Below, one piece after another: positions 8,403-15,910 of a stretch of DNA of 19,059 nt. This stretch comes from an uncultured Bacteroides sp. (GTDB taxonomy: Bacteria; Bacteroidota; Bacteroidia; Bacteroidales; Bacteroidaceae). Where the stretch lies: positions 1-19,059 of the forward strand of contig CAAFUN010000150.1 of assembly GCA_900766195.1 (NCBI GenBank), written 5' to 3'. A program made the position numbers and the translations under genes. The notes beneath the pieces were generated by a model that did no database searches, was not told the DNA's origin, and saw only the letters and a list, made by a program, of their open reading frames with translations. Every line of letters begins with the position of its first letter. Position 1 is the first letter of the stretch.

Positions 8403-8410
8403 TATATTTG
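8403..8410 (+). promoter_or_regulatory. Predicted -7 element of the ROK regulator promoter
   Basis: TATATTTG matches the Bacteroides -7 box TAnnTTTG exactly and lies 25 bases before the start codon at 8436. The position about 19 bases upstream (8380-8383) is GACC, not TTTG, so the -33 box is poor, as might be expected for a weakly expressed or activator-dependent regulator gene. The 8142-8435 spacer is extremely AT-rich. Confidence 0.5.
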
Positions 8411-8435
8411 TATTTACAAGTAAAATAACTACGAT

Positions 8436-9644
8436 ATGAACCAACAATTACTAAAAGAAATAGAGAAAGGAAGTAAGAGTGCTTTATTAAAGAAAAAGAT
8501 TATTACTCATTATATATATAATGGTAGCTCCACCCTCACAGACCTATCCAAAGAAATGGACTTGAGCGTTCCTACCATCACAAAACTAATCGGAGAAATG
8601 TGTGATGACGGATACATTAATGATTATGGAAAACTTGAAACAAGTGGTGGACGTCACCCCAGTCTATATGGGTTAAATCCCGAATCTGGTTATTTCATAG
8701 GCGTGGATATCAAGCATTTCTCCATTAATATGGGACTGATTAACTTTAAAGGAGAGATGGTGGAACTTAAAATGGACATCCCTTATCAGTTTGAAAACAG
8801 CAAAGAAGGCATGGAAAAGTTGTGCATACTTATTCAGGACTTCATTAATAGTTCCGAAGTGGATATCGAGAAGATACTCAATATCAATGTAAATGTTTCG
8901 GGTCGTGTCAATCCCGAATCAGGATTCAGTTTCAGTCAGTTCAATTTTGAAGAACGTCCACTAGCTGATGTACTAAGTGAAAAAATAGGCTATCCAGTAA
9001 CTATAGATAACGACACTCGCGCCATGACTTACGGAGAATACATGCAAGGTTGCGTAAAAGGAGAAAGAGATATCATTTTTGTAAATATAAGCTGGGGTCT
9101 AGGAATAGGTATTGTCATTGATGGAAAAATATACAAAGGAAAATCAGGCTTTTCGGGAGAATTCGGACACGTAAGCACTTTCGATAATGAAATTATATGT
9201 CGCTGTGGCAAAAAAGGCTGCTTAGAAACAGAAGCTTCCGGTTCCGCACTACATCGTATCTTACTTGAACGTATACAAGGAGGAGAAAATTCCATTTTGT
9301 CAGGGAGAATCAACATAGAAGATCCATTGACTTTGGATGAAATTATTGCAGCAGTAAACAGAGAAGATGTGCTCTGCATTGAAATTGTAGAAGAAATTGG
9401 GCAAAAGCTTGGAAAGCAAATTGCAGGGCTGATCAATATATTCAACCCAGAGCTAGTCATTATCGGAGGTACACTTTCGTTAACGGGAGATTATATTACG
9501 CAACCCATAAAAACGGCAGTCCGAAAATACTCACTAAATCTCGTTAATAAAGATTCTGCCATTACTACTTCCAAGCTAAAAGATAAAGCAGGAATTATAG
9601 GAGCATGCATGTTGGCCCGCAGTCGTATGTTCGAAAACATTTAA
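8436..9644 (+). CDS. ROK-family transcriptional regulator (candidate sialic acid locus regulator)
   Basis: A 402-residue ROK repressor: an N-terminal DNA-binding domain fused to a sugar-kinase-like sensor. Residues ~32-62 form a winged helix-turn-helix (STLTDLSKEMDLSVPTITKL). The ROK core follows, with NDTRAMTYGE (192-201) at the position of the kinase NDAN motif, SWGLGIGIVIDG (219-230), GEFGH (241-245), and the zinc motif CRCGKKGC (255-262) with His245, as in NagC/Mlc-type proteins. The C-terminal helices carry IINIFNPELVIIGG-like sequence (331-345). The HTH rules out a plain NanK or RokA kinase. It is divergent from the truncated DUF4434 gene and the nan operon, so control of sialic acid genes by an amino sugar ligand is the natural inference, but it could also respond to another sugar. 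Its stop codon overlaps that of the convergent pgl gene. Confidence 0.9.
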   Translation: MNQQLLKEIEKGSKSALLKKKIITHYIYNGSSTLTDLSKEMDLSVPTITKLIGEMCDDGYINDYGKLETSGGRHPSLYGLNPESGYFIGVDIKHFSINMGLINFKGEMVELKMDIPYQFENSKEGMEKLCILIQDFINSSEVDIEKILNINVNVSGRVNPESGFSFSQFNFEERPLADVLSEKIGYPVTIDNDTRAMTYGEYMQGCVKGERDIIFVNISWGLGIGIVIDGKIYKGKSGFSGEFGHVSTFDNEIICRCGKKGCLETEASGSALHRILLERIQGGENSILSGRINIEDPLTLDEIIAAVNREDVLCIEIVEEIGQKLGKQIAGLINIFNPELVIIGGTLSLTGDYITQPIKTAVRKYSLNLVNKDSAITTSKLKDKAGIIGACMLARSRMFENI

Positions 9645-10357
9645 ATCTTTCCGTCGCTGCCAACAGCTAAGTCATCTAAGAAGAGTTCAACATTCCAGCC
9701 ATGATGGGCTACATAAGCAGCAGGACCCATATCACCGGATACAGTAATATCATGCACTACATTCATTTTACTTTTACCGGTAATTAAAAAGATTAACTTC
9801 TTTGCGTTAAACAGAGCATTACCGGTCATCGCAATACGCCACTGACCATTATAAGGATTTCTGCTGGCCTCATAAGGTTCTGTTGATGCCAGCAGATGTT
9901 CTTGACCGGGAAATATAGAAGAGGTATGCCCATCCTCACCGGCACCAAGCATCACTGCATCAAAAAAGGGGCGATTGCGCCAAAGTGGCACCTTACCACA
10001 AACTACATTTGAATAACGTTTAGCCTCTTCAGCCGGTATATTAGTTCCATCAATAGGGAATATAGATTCTTTGCTAATAGGAACATGATCTAAGAGTAGA
10101 CGGCGCATTGTTCCACAATTACTCTCCGAGTCATCGCACGGCACACAGCGTTCATCAACCCAAAACACTCGCATACGTTCCCACGGCGTACTCTCTTTAT
10201 ACTCATTAGCCCAAAGGTCAAACATCAGCGAAGGAGTGCTCCCGCCACTGAAAGCAAAGTGATAGATTTTATTTTCATCTTCGTTCATCAAACGTATCAA
10301 GCGTTCAATCAATGCACGAGCCGTATCAACAGCAGTAGTATATATATAAGTTTTCAT
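9641..10357 (-). CDS. pgl: 6-phosphogluconolactonase (DevB/SOL type)
   Basis: Hydrolyses 6-phosphoglucono-1,5-lactone to 6-phosphogluconate, the second step of the oxidative pentose phosphate pathway; cytoplasmic. The 238-residue length is normal for the DevB/SOL form. Motifs seen are FSGGSTP (36-42), FWVDER (65-70), and GAGEDGHTSSIFPG (138-151), which holds the proposed catalytic His143. The related NagB deaminases share the fold, but the neighbours zwf and gnd and the GEDGHTxSxFPG motif settle the function. Its ATG overlaps the zwf stop as ATGA (10357-10354), indicating translational coupling. It is the last gene of the operon, and its stop shares the palindrome TTAA with the convergent ROK gene. 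Confidence 0.95.
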   Translation of the reverse strand: MKTYIYTTAVDTARALIERLIRLMNEDENKIYHFAFSGGSTPSLMFDLWANEYKESTPWERMRVFWVDERCVPCDDSESNCGTMRRLLLDHVPISKESIFPIDGTNIPAEEAKRYSNVVCGKVPLWRNRPFFDAVMLGAGEDGHTSSIFPGQEHLLASTEPYEASRNPYNGQWRIAMTGNALFNAKKLIFLITGKSKMNVVHDITVSGDMGPAAYVAHHGWNVELFLDDLAVGSDGKI

Positions 10358-11853
10358 AACTCACAGTATTGATCAGTATTAGTAAGATTCTTACAAGGAT
10401 TAGTCCATTCAGCCTCATGTTCATGCATCATTGCCTCACTTTCCAAAGGTCCCCAAGTACCTGCCGGATAACCATAAAGCGGTGCATCTGCATGTTCTTT
10501 CCAGTAACGTAACACCGGATCGAAAAAACGCCATGATGCTTCAACAGCATCACTACGAGTAAAAAGTGTAGGGTCTCCTTGTATGCAGTCCTCAATAAGA
10601 CGTGCATAAGCATCTCCTACTGCTACTCCACCCAAATCACCATAACTAAAGTCCATCATTACTTGCTTTATCTCAAAACCAGGTCCGGGCACCTTCATCC
10701 CAAACTTCAGGACAATGCCCTCATTAGGTTGCAAACGGAGTACAAGTTTATTAGCAGAAGAATAATTGTAACCTTCTTGGTTACGAAACATCTGATGTGG
10801 AGTATTCCGGAAGTGAACCACGATTTCCGTAACTTTTGTAGGCATTTGTTTACCAGTACGAATATAAAATGGTACCCCACTCCATCTCCAATTATCTATT
10901 CCTATTTTCATAGCAATATAAGTTTCAGTCCGTGAATCCGGTGCAACATTATCCTCCTCACGATATCCTTTTTTTGCACCTTCTCTCGTATATTGTCCAC
11001 GAACAATATGTTCATTCAAGTCTTCCTCAGACAGCGGTGAAAGTGATTCATACACCTTAGCCACTTCATTTCGAAAATTATCAGCATTAAATATAGCAGG
11101 TGGCTCCATAGCAGTAAGAGCTACCAATTGAATTAAATGATTCTGCACCATATCTCTTAAAGCTCCTGTACCATCATAAAATCCCCCTCGTTCTTCAATA
11201 CCTAGATTTTCTACCGCTGTGATTTCAACATAATCAATATAGTTTCTATTCCATAATGGCTCAAATATTCCATTGGCAAAACGCAAGGCCAATATATTCT
11301 GCGCAGTTTCCTTCCCTAGGAAATGATCAATACGATAAATCTGTCGTTCATCAAATACAGAAGCATAAACTTTATTCAACTCTTCTGCTGATTTCAGATC
11401 ATAACCGAAAGGTTTTTCTACAATAATGCGAGTTTGTTTTCTATTTAAGCCAGCTGATTTCAAATGTAATGGAATCACTCCATATAAAGAAGGCGGAGTA
11501 GCCAAATAATATAATATATTATCGGGTGATTCATCACCGGTAAGTTCTCTTAAGCGTTTATCCAACTCATTATAACCTTCTACTTTAGCCGGATCTATGG
11601 ACAAATAGTGCAAATTAGAACAAAAATCAGAAATAGAAGATGTTTCTGATTCCGTAGAAGCTATATAACGTCCCATTTGCTTTTCAATATATGTGCGATA
11701 AGCAACATCATCATATTCAGTACGCCCTACACCCAAAACAGCAAAGTCCTCGGGCAAACGTTTTCCACAATAGAGTTCGTGCAATGCAGGCATCAACTTA
11801 CGTTTCGTCAAATCGCCCGAAGCCCCGAATATGACCATTACAAATTTACTCAT
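10354..11853 (-). CDS. zwf: Glucose-6-phosphate 1-dehydrogenase
   Basis: Oxidises glucose-6-phosphate to 6-phosphogluconolactone with reduction of NADP(+), opening the oxidative pentose phosphate pathway. The 499 residues are normal length. GASGDLTKRKLMPAL (10-24) is the nucleotide-binding fingerprint, EKPFG (146-150) lies in the coenzyme/substrate domain, and RIDHFLGKE (174-182) is the family signature with substrate-binding His177 and Lys181. RDMVQNHLIQ (233-242) contains the catalytic-base His239. It begins 22 bases after gnd ends and overlaps pgl by 4 bases, so the three genes form one operon. Confidence 0.97.
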   Translation of the reverse strand: MSKFVMVIFGASGDLTKRKLMPALHELYCGKRLPEDFAVLGVGRTEYDDVAYRTYIEKQMGRYIASTESETSSISDFCSNLHYLSIDPAKVEGYNELDKRLRELTGDESPDNILYYLATPPSLYGVIPLHLKSAGLNRKQTRIIVEKPFGYDLKSAEELNKVYASVFDERQIYRIDHFLGKETAQNILALRFANGIFEPLWNRNYIDYVEITAVENLGIEERGGFYDGTGALRDMVQNHLIQLVALTAMEPPAIFNADNFRNEVAKVYESLSPLSEEDLNEHIVRGQYTREGAKKGYREEDNVAPDSRTETYIAMKIGIDNWRWSGVPFYIRTGKQMPTKVTEIVVHFRNTPHQMFRNQEGYNYSSANKLVLRLQPNEGIVLKFGMKVPGPGFEIKQVMMDFSYGDLGGVAVGDAYARLIEDCIQGDPTLFTRSDAVEASWRFFDPVLRYWKEHADAPLYGYPAGTWGPLESEAMMHEHEAEWTNPCKNLTNTDQYCEL

Positions 11854-11875
11854 TTATCATCCTCCAATTAGTCCA

Positions 11876-13354
11876 CTACACATTATATTCTCCCGACTTA
11901 GTTGTACCTCCGTGTCCAGTCCAGTTTTCATGAAAGAATTGATGACGTGGAGCATCAACACGTTCAAAAGTATGTGCTCCGAAATAATCACGTTGTGCTT
12001 GAAGCAAATTAGCCGGTAGTTTTGCCGATGTCAATGAATAGAAATAATTCAGCGCAGAAGAAAATGCGGGTACCGGCAACTCTTCTTTCATGGCATATGC
12101 CACGAGATGTTTCCATCCGGAAAGAAGCTGTTTTATTTCATCTTTAAAATAAGGAGCAAGTAACAAATGCTTTGGCTTGTCGTCTGCCTCGAAAGCAGCA
12201 GCAATATCATTAAGAAAAACACTGCGGATAATACATCCCCCGCGCCAAAGTCTTGCGATAGAGGATAAATCAAGATTCCATTCAAATTTATCTGATGCTT
12301 CTTGCAACACAGCAAATCCTTGTGCATAAGAAATAAGTTTTGAAGCATACAAGGCAGAGTAAATATCTTTCACCAATTCCGGTTTATTAAAGGCAGCCTC
12401 CGAATGCTCTATTGCAAATTCACCAGAAGCATCCACACGCAATTCTTTTTCGGAAGACAGACTCCGCTCAAAAACAGCAGTGGCAATCAGCCCTAAAGGC
12501 ATTCCTAGTTCCATGGCATTGATTACCGACCATTTACCTGTTCCTTTTTGTCCTGCCGTATCCAATATTTTATCAATAAGATAATTTCCTTCTTTATCTT
12601 TATACCGCAATATATTAGCAGTAATTTCTATCAAGTAGCTTTTTAGTTTTCCTTCATTCCATTCAGAAAAGACGGCTGCCATCTCATTATTTCCCAAGCC
12701 AAGCAGGTTTTTCATCACCCAATAGGATTCTGAGATCAACTGCATATCGCCATATTCAATTCCATTATGTATCATCTTCACAAAGTGCCCTGCTCCACCC
12801 GGACCCACCCACTGACAGCAAGGTGTACCATCTTCTGCTTTTGCAGCAATACTCTGCAAAATAGGTTTTATATCCTCCCAAGCAGTGACAGATCCACCCG
12901 GCATTATAGAGGCTCCATTCAATGCACCCTCTTCACCTCCGGATACCCCTGCCCCAACAAAACGTAGTCCTTTGGACTCAGCTAAAGCCACCCGGCGATT
13001 GGTATCTTCAAAATTAGAATTTCCTCCGTCAATTAAAATATCACCAGAAGCTAAATACGGAAACAATTGCTCCATTAACTCATCCACCGGCTTACCTGCC
13101 CGTACCATCATCATAATTTTCCGAGGTTGAGCGATAGAATCAACAAAAGCCGGTATTTCGGTAAATCCTACAATCGTTTTATTTTTGGCACGCCCATTTG
13201 CAAAGCGCTCAACCACACCTTCTTCAACTCCTGCTACAGTGCGGTTATATACAGACACTTTCCAATTCTTATCAGCCATATTCAAGGCCAAGTTCTCACC
13301 CATAACAGCTAGTCCTATCAAGCCTATATCCGATTTCTCCTGTGACTTTATCAT
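11876..13354 (-). CDS. gnd: 6-phosphogluconate dehydrogenase, decarboxylating
   Basis: Converts 6-phosphogluconate to ribulose-5-phosphate and CO2, producing NADPH. The 492-residue length fits the long dimeric form. GLIGLAVMGENLALN (11-25) is the Rossmann motif, and the NRT at 37-39 after the second strand points to NADP preference. DGGNS (109-113), GVSGGEEGA (136-144) and FVKMIHNGIEY (191-201) with Lys193, Asn197 and Glu200 are the catalytic and substrate-binding segments. The C-terminus has YFGAHTFERVD, which reaches into the partner subunit in known structures. It is first in the gnd-zwf-pgl operon and divergent from gmd across 215 bases. I could not identify a convincing promoter for it. 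Confidence 0.97.
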   Translation of the reverse strand: MIKSQEKSDIGLIGLAVMGENLALNMADKNWKVSVYNRTVAGVEEGVVERFANGRAKNKTIVGFTEIPAFVDSIAQPRKIMMMVRAGKPVDELMEQLFPYLASGDILIDGGNSNFEDTNRRVALAESKGLRFVGAGVSGGEEGALNGASIMPGGSVTAWEDIKPILQSIAAKAEDGTPCCQWVGPGGAGHFVKMIHNGIEYGDMQLISESYWVMKNLLGLGNNEMAAVFSEWNEGKLKSYLIEITANILRYKDKEGNYLIDKILDTAGQKGTGKWSVINAMELGMPLGLIATAVFERSLSSEKELRVDASGEFAIEHSEAAFNKPELVKDIYSALYASKLISYAQGFAVLQEASDKFEWNLDLSSIARLWRGGCIIRSVFLNDIAAAFEADDKPKHLLLAPYFKDEIKQLLSGWKHLVAYAMKEELPVPAFSSALNYFYSLTSAKLPANLLQAQRDYFGAHTFERVDAPRHQFFHENWTGHGGTTKSGEYNV

Positions 13355-13504
13355 AGCTTTTCCATTTTTTATAACGACTCAAGTTTATTTGCTATGAAAC
13401 AAAGCGCACGTGACATTTGTTCGGGACAAGAATCAAATTGGAAGCATGAAAAGCAATACAGAATACTTATCTTAGATTCATTCTAGCAAAGAGTGTTCTT
13501 TTAT

Positions 13505-13535
13505 TTTGAATTCTCATAAAATAATACAAACTTTG
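13505..13535 (+). promoter_or_regulatory. Predicted promoter of gmd-fcl
   Basis: TTTG at 13505-13508 is followed after exactly 19 bases by AAACTTTG (13528-13535), which matches the Bacteroides -7 box TAnnTTTG in all but the first base. The start codon at 13570 would leave a leader of about 28 bases. The -7 region overlaps a small palindrome, TACAAA-C-TTTGTA (13525-13537), which might be fortuitous. Confidence 0.5.
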
Positions 13536-13569
13536 TAACCTAATAAATAAAAACAAAGCAATTCATTCA

Positions 13570-14649
13570 ATGAAAACAGCATTAATATCAGGAATTACCG
13601 GACAAGATGGTTCATTCTTAGCCGAATTTTTATTGCAAAAAGGATATGAAGTACATGGTATTTTGCGTCGCTCATCTTCATTCAATACCGGACGTATTGA
13701 ACACTTGTACTTTGACGAATGGGTTCGTGACATGAAAAAAAGTCGTTTGGTTAATCTCCATTATGGTGACATGACAGACAGTAGTTCGCTCATCCGCATC
13801 ATTCAACAAGTTCAACCCGACGAAATATATAATTTGGCAGCACAAAGCCATGTAAAAGTGTCTTTCGATGTTCCCGAATATACTGCCGAAGCTGATGCAG
13901 TGGGTACATTACGCATGCTCGAAGCTGTAAGAATTCTTGGACTGGAAAAGAAAACCAAAATTTATCAGGCATCCACATCTGAACTATACGGAAAAGTACA
14001 AGAGGTTCCTCAGAAAGAGACAACACCTTTCTATCCACGTAGCCCATACGGAGTAGCCAAACAATATGGCTTTTGGATTACCAAGAATTATCGTGAGAGT
14101 TATGGCATGTTTGCAGTGAATGGAATTCTATTCAATCATGAAAGTGAACGTCGTGGAGAGACTTTCGTAACCCGCAAAATAACATTGGCTACAGCGCGTA
14201 TAGCCCAAGGTCTTCAAGATAAACTGTATTTGGGAAACCTTGATGCAAAACGCGACTGGGGCTATGCCAAAGATTATGTAGAATGTATGTGGCTTATTCT
14301 TCAACATGACAAGCCCGAGGATTTTGTCATTGCCACAGGTGAAATGCATACGGTACGTGAATTTGCTACGCTGGCCTTTCAAGAAGTGGGAATAACAATC
14401 AATTGGACAGGTGAAGGTGTTAATGAAAAAGGTATTGATGCAAAGACGAAGAAAGTATTGGTGGAGATTGATCCTAAATATTTCCGTCCTTCTGAAGTGG
14501 AACAATTACTCGGCGATCCTACCAAGGCTAGAACATTGTTGGGATGGAATCCATCCAGGACATCTTTTCCTGAATTAGTACGAATTATGGCTGCTCATGA
14601 TATGAAGTTTGTCAAGAAGCTATATTTACGTTCAAAAATGGAGGAATAA
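13570..14649 (+). CDS. gmd: GDP-mannose 4,6-dehydratase
   Basis: Converts GDP-D-mannose to GDP-4-keto-6-deoxy-D-mannose using tightly bound NADP(+), the first step of de novo GDP-L-fucose synthesis. The 359-residue length is normal. GITGQDGSFLAEFLL (8-22) is the extended-SDR nucleotide motif with RRSSSFNTGRIEHL (33-46) typical of GMD. The catalytic set is Thr136 and Glu138 in ASTSELYG, Tyr160 and Lys164 in SPYGVAK. NHESERRGETFVTRKI (189-204) is the GDP-sugar-binding and tetramer-contact signature. Its stop TAA overlaps the fcl ATG by one base (TAATG), so the two are co-translated. The product feeds capsule and surface glycoprotein fucosylation in Bacteroides. Confidence 0.97.
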   Translation: MKTALISGITGQDGSFLAEFLLQKGYEVHGILRRSSSFNTGRIEHLYFDEWVRDMKKSRLVNLHYGDMTDSSSLIRIIQQVQPDEIYNLAAQSHVKVSFDVPEYTAEADAVGTLRMLEAVRILGLEKKTKIYQASTSELYGKVQEVPQKETTPFYPRSPYGVAKQYGFWITKNYRESYGMFAVNGILFNHESERRGETFVTRKITLATARIAQGLQDKLYLGNLDAKRDWGYAKDYVECMWLILQHDKPEDFVIATGEMHTVREFATLAFQEVGITINWTGEGVNEKGIDAKTKKVLVEIDPKYFRPSEVEQLLGDPTKARTLLGWNPSRTSFPELVRIMAAHDMKFVKKLYLRSKMEE

Positions 14650-15722
14650 TGGAGAAGAATGCAAAAATTTATGTAGCCGGTCATCATGGCTTGGTAGGTT
14701 CTGCTATTTGGAATAATCTTCAAATGAAGGGATTCACCAATTTGATTGGCAAAAGCCATAAAGAGCTCGACTTACTAGATGCAGTTGCCGTCAGAACCTT
14801 TTTTGATAACGAACAACCGGAGTATGTATTTCTTGCTGCTGCCTTTGTTGGTGGTATCATGGCCAACAGTATTTTCCGTGCGGATTTCATCTATAAAAAC
14901 CTGCAAATCCAGCAAAACGTGATAGGAGAAAGCTTTCGTCATAATGTGAAGAAGCTACTTTTTCTTGGTAGCACTTGCATCTATCCGCGCGATGCGAAAC
15001 AGCCAATGAGCGAAGATGCACTGCTTACCTCTCCGCTAGAATATACCAACGAACCGTATGCAATAGCCAAAATAGCCGGACTGAAGATGTGCGAAAGCTT
15101 TAATCTCCAATATAATACGAACTATATAGCAGTAATGCCTACCAACCTTTACGGTCCCAACGATAATTTTGATCTTGAACGCAGCCACGTTCTTCCTGCT
15201 ATGGTGCGCAAAATTCATTTGGCACATTGTTTACAGACCAATGATAAAGAAGCTGTGCGCCGAGACCTGAATCGTCGACCCGTAGAAGGAATTAATGGAA
15301 ATAGCGCGTGGGAAGACATTACAAATATCCTTTCAAAATACGGCATCACCAGTGCCGAGATAAAACTTTGGGGAACCGGAACTCCACTCCGTGAGTTTTT
15401 ATGGAGTGAAGAGATGGCAGATGCAAGTGTATTTGTTATGGAAAATGTAGATTCCAAAGATACCTATTCCAAAGGTGAAAAGGAGATTCGTAATTGTCAT
15501 ATCAATATAGGTACTGGTAAGGAAGTCACTATTCACGCACTAGCCAACCTTATCATTTCTAACGTTGGCTATCAAGGGAAAGTAACTTTTGACAGCACTA
15601 AGCCCGACGGCACCATGCGCAAGCTGACCGACCCTTCAAAGCTTCACGCTTTGGGCTGGCATCATCGCATTGAAATAGAAGAAGGAGTACAACTTATCTA
15701 CGATTGGTATCTTAAAAATTAA
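14649..15722 (+). CDS. fcl: GDP-L-fucose synthase (epimerase/reductase)
   Basis: Epimerises and NADPH-reduces GDP-4-keto-6-deoxymannose to GDP-L-fucose. GHHGLVGSAI (11-20) is the Rossmann motif; Ser108 and Cys110 in GSTCIYP, Tyr137 and Lys141 in PYAIAK form the catalytic set with the spacing of the E. coli enzyme. NLYGPNDNFDLERSHVLPA (166-184), WGTGTPLREFLW (241-252) and STKPDGTMRKL support the call. At 357 residues it is longer than the ~321-residue E. coli enzyme: a mostly charged insert of about 38 residues lies at roughly 196-234, before the WGTGTP strand. I recall such an insert from other Bacteroidota Fcl proteins, so it is probably a lineage trait. It is followed by a strong hairpin. 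Confidence 0.96.
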   Translation: MEKNAKIYVAGHHGLVGSAIWNNLQMKGFTNLIGKSHKELDLLDAVAVRTFFDNEQPEYVFLAAAFVGGIMANSIFRADFIYKNLQIQQNVIGESFRHNVKKLLFLGSTCIYPRDAKQPMSEDALLTSPLEYTNEPYAIAKIAGLKMCESFNLQYNTNYIAVMPTNLYGPNDNFDLERSHVLPAMVRKIHLAHCLQTNDKEAVRRDLNRRPVEGINGNSAWEDITNILSKYGITSAEIKLWGTGTPLREFLWSEEMADASVFVMENVDSKDTYSKGEKEIRNCHINIGTGKEVTIHALANLIISNVGYQGKVTFDSTKPDGTMRKLTDPSKLHALGWHHRIEIEEGVQLIYDWYLKN

Positions 15723-15757
15723 TAGTAGGACTTTATTATAGAAAAAACTTCGTCAAC

Positions 15758-15805
15758 ATACGGACTCACACCATTCAATAGCTAAAGAATGGTGTGAGTC
15801 CGTAT
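15758..15805 (+). terminator. Long perfect hairpin after gmd-fcl, probable terminator
   Basis: ATACGGACTCACACCATTC (15758-15776) pairs perfectly with GAATGGTGTGAGTCCGTAT (15787-15805) around a 10-base loop, giving a 19-bp stem 35 bases after the fcl stop. There is no proper T-run after it on the plus strand (TCTATATG follows). On the minus strand a T6 appears about a dozen bases past the stem. It most likely ends fcl transcription and insulates the promoter about 40 bases further on. Confidence 0.65.
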
Positions 15806-15845
15806 TCTATATGAACGGTCGCTAATAAGCTTTTCACTCTAAAAG

Positions 15846-15876
15846 TTTGGTTTCTTTTGGGAAAGCCTTATATTTG
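15846..15876 (+). promoter_or_regulatory. Bacteroides-type promoter of the acyl-CoA synthetase gene
   Basis: TTTG (15846-15849), a 19-base spacer, then TATATTTG (15869-15876): an exact match to the Bacteroides housekeeping-sigma consensus in both boxes and spacing. A start site about 7 bases further would fall near 15883, leaving a leader of about 10 bases to the first ATG (15893) or about 28 bases to the preferred ATG (15911). Confidence 0.8.
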
Positions 15877-15910
15877 CACAGTTTTAAAATAAATGTGCAT
15901 GTATAATATC

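Noticed and set aside
8436..9644. ROK protein as the ManNAc kinase NanK of the locus
   Set aside because: The N-terminal ~60 residues form a winged helix-turn-helix, and the kinase NDAN motif is changed to NDTR; a repressor is the better reading.
9630..9660. Bidirectional terminator between the ROK gene and pgl
   Set aside because: No inverted repeat or T-tract is visible; the genes overlap at their stops.
13393..13430. gnd promoter with a -7-like GCGCTTTG and CTTG 19 bases upstream on the minus strand
   Set aside because: The -7 box lacks the TA half and the -33 box has a mismatch; too weak to list as a feature.
13525..13537. TACAAA-C-TTTGTA palindrome as an operator of gmd
   Set aside because: Only 6-bp arms, AT-rich, and it overlaps the predicted -7 box, whose TTTG already explains half of it.
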